From: Viridibacillus arvi
GTDB lineage: Bacteria > Bacillota > Bacilli > Bacillales_A > Planococcaceae
Direction: 5' to 3'
NCBI RefSeq assembly: GCF_001274945.1
Contig: NZ_LILB01000001.1
Location: 971,781 to 1,035,780 of the forward strand
DNA: 64,000 nucleotides
Part shown: one piece after another, positions 63,487 through 64,000 of the stretch
Layout: each line of letters begins with the position of its first letter
How positions within the stretch are numbered: the stretch's first letter is position 1
Translations under genes and position numbers: made by a program
The notes under the pieces: generated by a model
What the model saw: only the letters and a program-made list of their open reading frames with translations
What the model was told of the DNA's origin: nothing
The model's database searches: none

Positions 63487-64000
63487 GATGTCACAACCTT
63501 CATGTTTGTTTTTTCTTCGAATTTTTTCATTGCTTCATTATCCAGATTCGTTGTTATAATACTTGCATTTTCAATCTCCGCTACTTTTGCAAAGAAGGTT
63601 TCTTTGAACTTACTTTTATCTGCTAAAACAAATGATTCTTCAGCTAACTCTATTGCAAGTTTCTTCAGAACTGCTTCTTCTGGATCAGGAGTTGAAAATC
63701 CAAACTTTATATCTATACCGTTCATGCCTAAGAAACACTTATCAAATCTATACTGCTTTAAATTCTCTTGTGCCACAGAACCAACAATCGCTTTAGTGTT
63801 AGCTTTTATTCTTCCGCCTATTACATAAGTCGTTATATTTGCTGAAGTTAATGCTTCAACATGCATTAGACCATTGGTTACGACTGCTATTTTTTTATTA
63901 ATTAAAAACGGAATCATCTCTGAAATAGTCGTTCCTGCATCTAGATAAATACAATCCCCATCACGAATCATACTTGCCGCAGCTTCTGCAATTAGTTGCT
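63483..64000 (-). CDS. fruR: DeoR-family fructose operon regulator, N-terminus outside the window
   Basis: The frame is open to the right edge, adding ten residues (QLIAEAAAS) before the first internal ATG at 63971. What is visible is the effector-binding domain: GDCIYLDAGTT near the start, NGLMHVEAL, GGRIKANTKAIVG and KCFLGMNGID, the standard DeoR series for sugar-phosphate sensing. The helix-turn-helix lies beyond 64000. Expected to repress the operon until fructose 1-phosphate is present. The stop overlaps the fruK start (ATGA). Confidence 0.9.
   Translation of the reverse strand, partial: QLIAEAAASMIRDGDCIYLDAGTTISEMIPFLINKKIAVVTNGLMHVEALTSANITTYVIGGRIKANTKAIVGSVAQENLKQYRFDKCFLGMNGIDIKFGFSTPDPEEAVLKKLAIELAEESFVLADKSKFKETFFAKVAEIENASIITTNLDNEAMKKFEEKTNMKVVTS

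Overview
The window looks like chromosome from an endospore-forming, low-GC Gram-positive bacterium of the order Bacillales, probably a Lysinibacillus/Solibacillus-type member of the Planococcaceae. The reasons are AT-rich sequence, strong AGGAGG-type ribosome binding sites, TTG and GTG starts, a YjcZ-type sporulation peptide, a LytH-like cortex endopeptidase and SigM/YhdL-like ECF sigma factor modules. The genus is inferred from gene content only.

Positions 1-14000 are an accessory, decaying region. It holds small unknown genes, a DUF2089 cassette, a SigM/YhdL-like sigma/anti-sigma pair, a frameshifted XRE regulator, a lipoprotein pseudogene with two lesions, fragments resembling IS110 and IS200/IS605 elements, and a dispersed terminator-like repeat. 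Two GC-richer genes (8420-12056) stand out as likely imports: a ThDP-dependent 2-keto acid decarboxylase and an FrsA/DUF1100-type hydrolase with an N-terminal array of 18-residue repeats.

Positions 14000-29300 hold housekeeping and stress genes: DegV, a chemoreceptor-SDR-sodium symporter operon, an intact DUF2975/XRE pair, a PP2C-like phosphatase, HIT, LytH, a glutamine amidotransferase, an ABC exporter, 2,3-butanediol dehydrogenase and a second ECF module.

Positions 29400-47100 are the most interesting part: two side-by-side histidine-utilisation-like loci. Locus A (hutI-hutU-yjiH) encodes canonical enzymes, but its yjiH carries a nonsense codon near the 5' end. Locus B encodes a urocanase, an imidazolonepropionase and a histidine ammonia-lyase that have all lost substrate-contact motifs, together with two M20 hydrolases, a DUF3100 protein and a YuiF-like transporter. 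It is read from a consensus sigma-54 promoter next to a divergent enhancer-binding protein gene, with two identical 16-bp candidate enhancer sites between them. I propose that locus B degrades a histidine analogue or histidine-containing dipeptide. A separate 67-bp triple-repeat element occurs upstream of locus A and again upstream of an AraC-type regulator gene at 49886 that has a degenerate receiver domain.

Positions 47380-64000 contain an isolated tail-spike-like gene pair, the AraC/receiver regulator, a set of small enzymes and unknown proteins (nucleoside-kinase-like protein, GNATs, DUF2785, MerR-like, glycerophosphodiesterase, HIT), and the fructose operon fruR-fruK-fruA, whose fruR is cut by the right edge.
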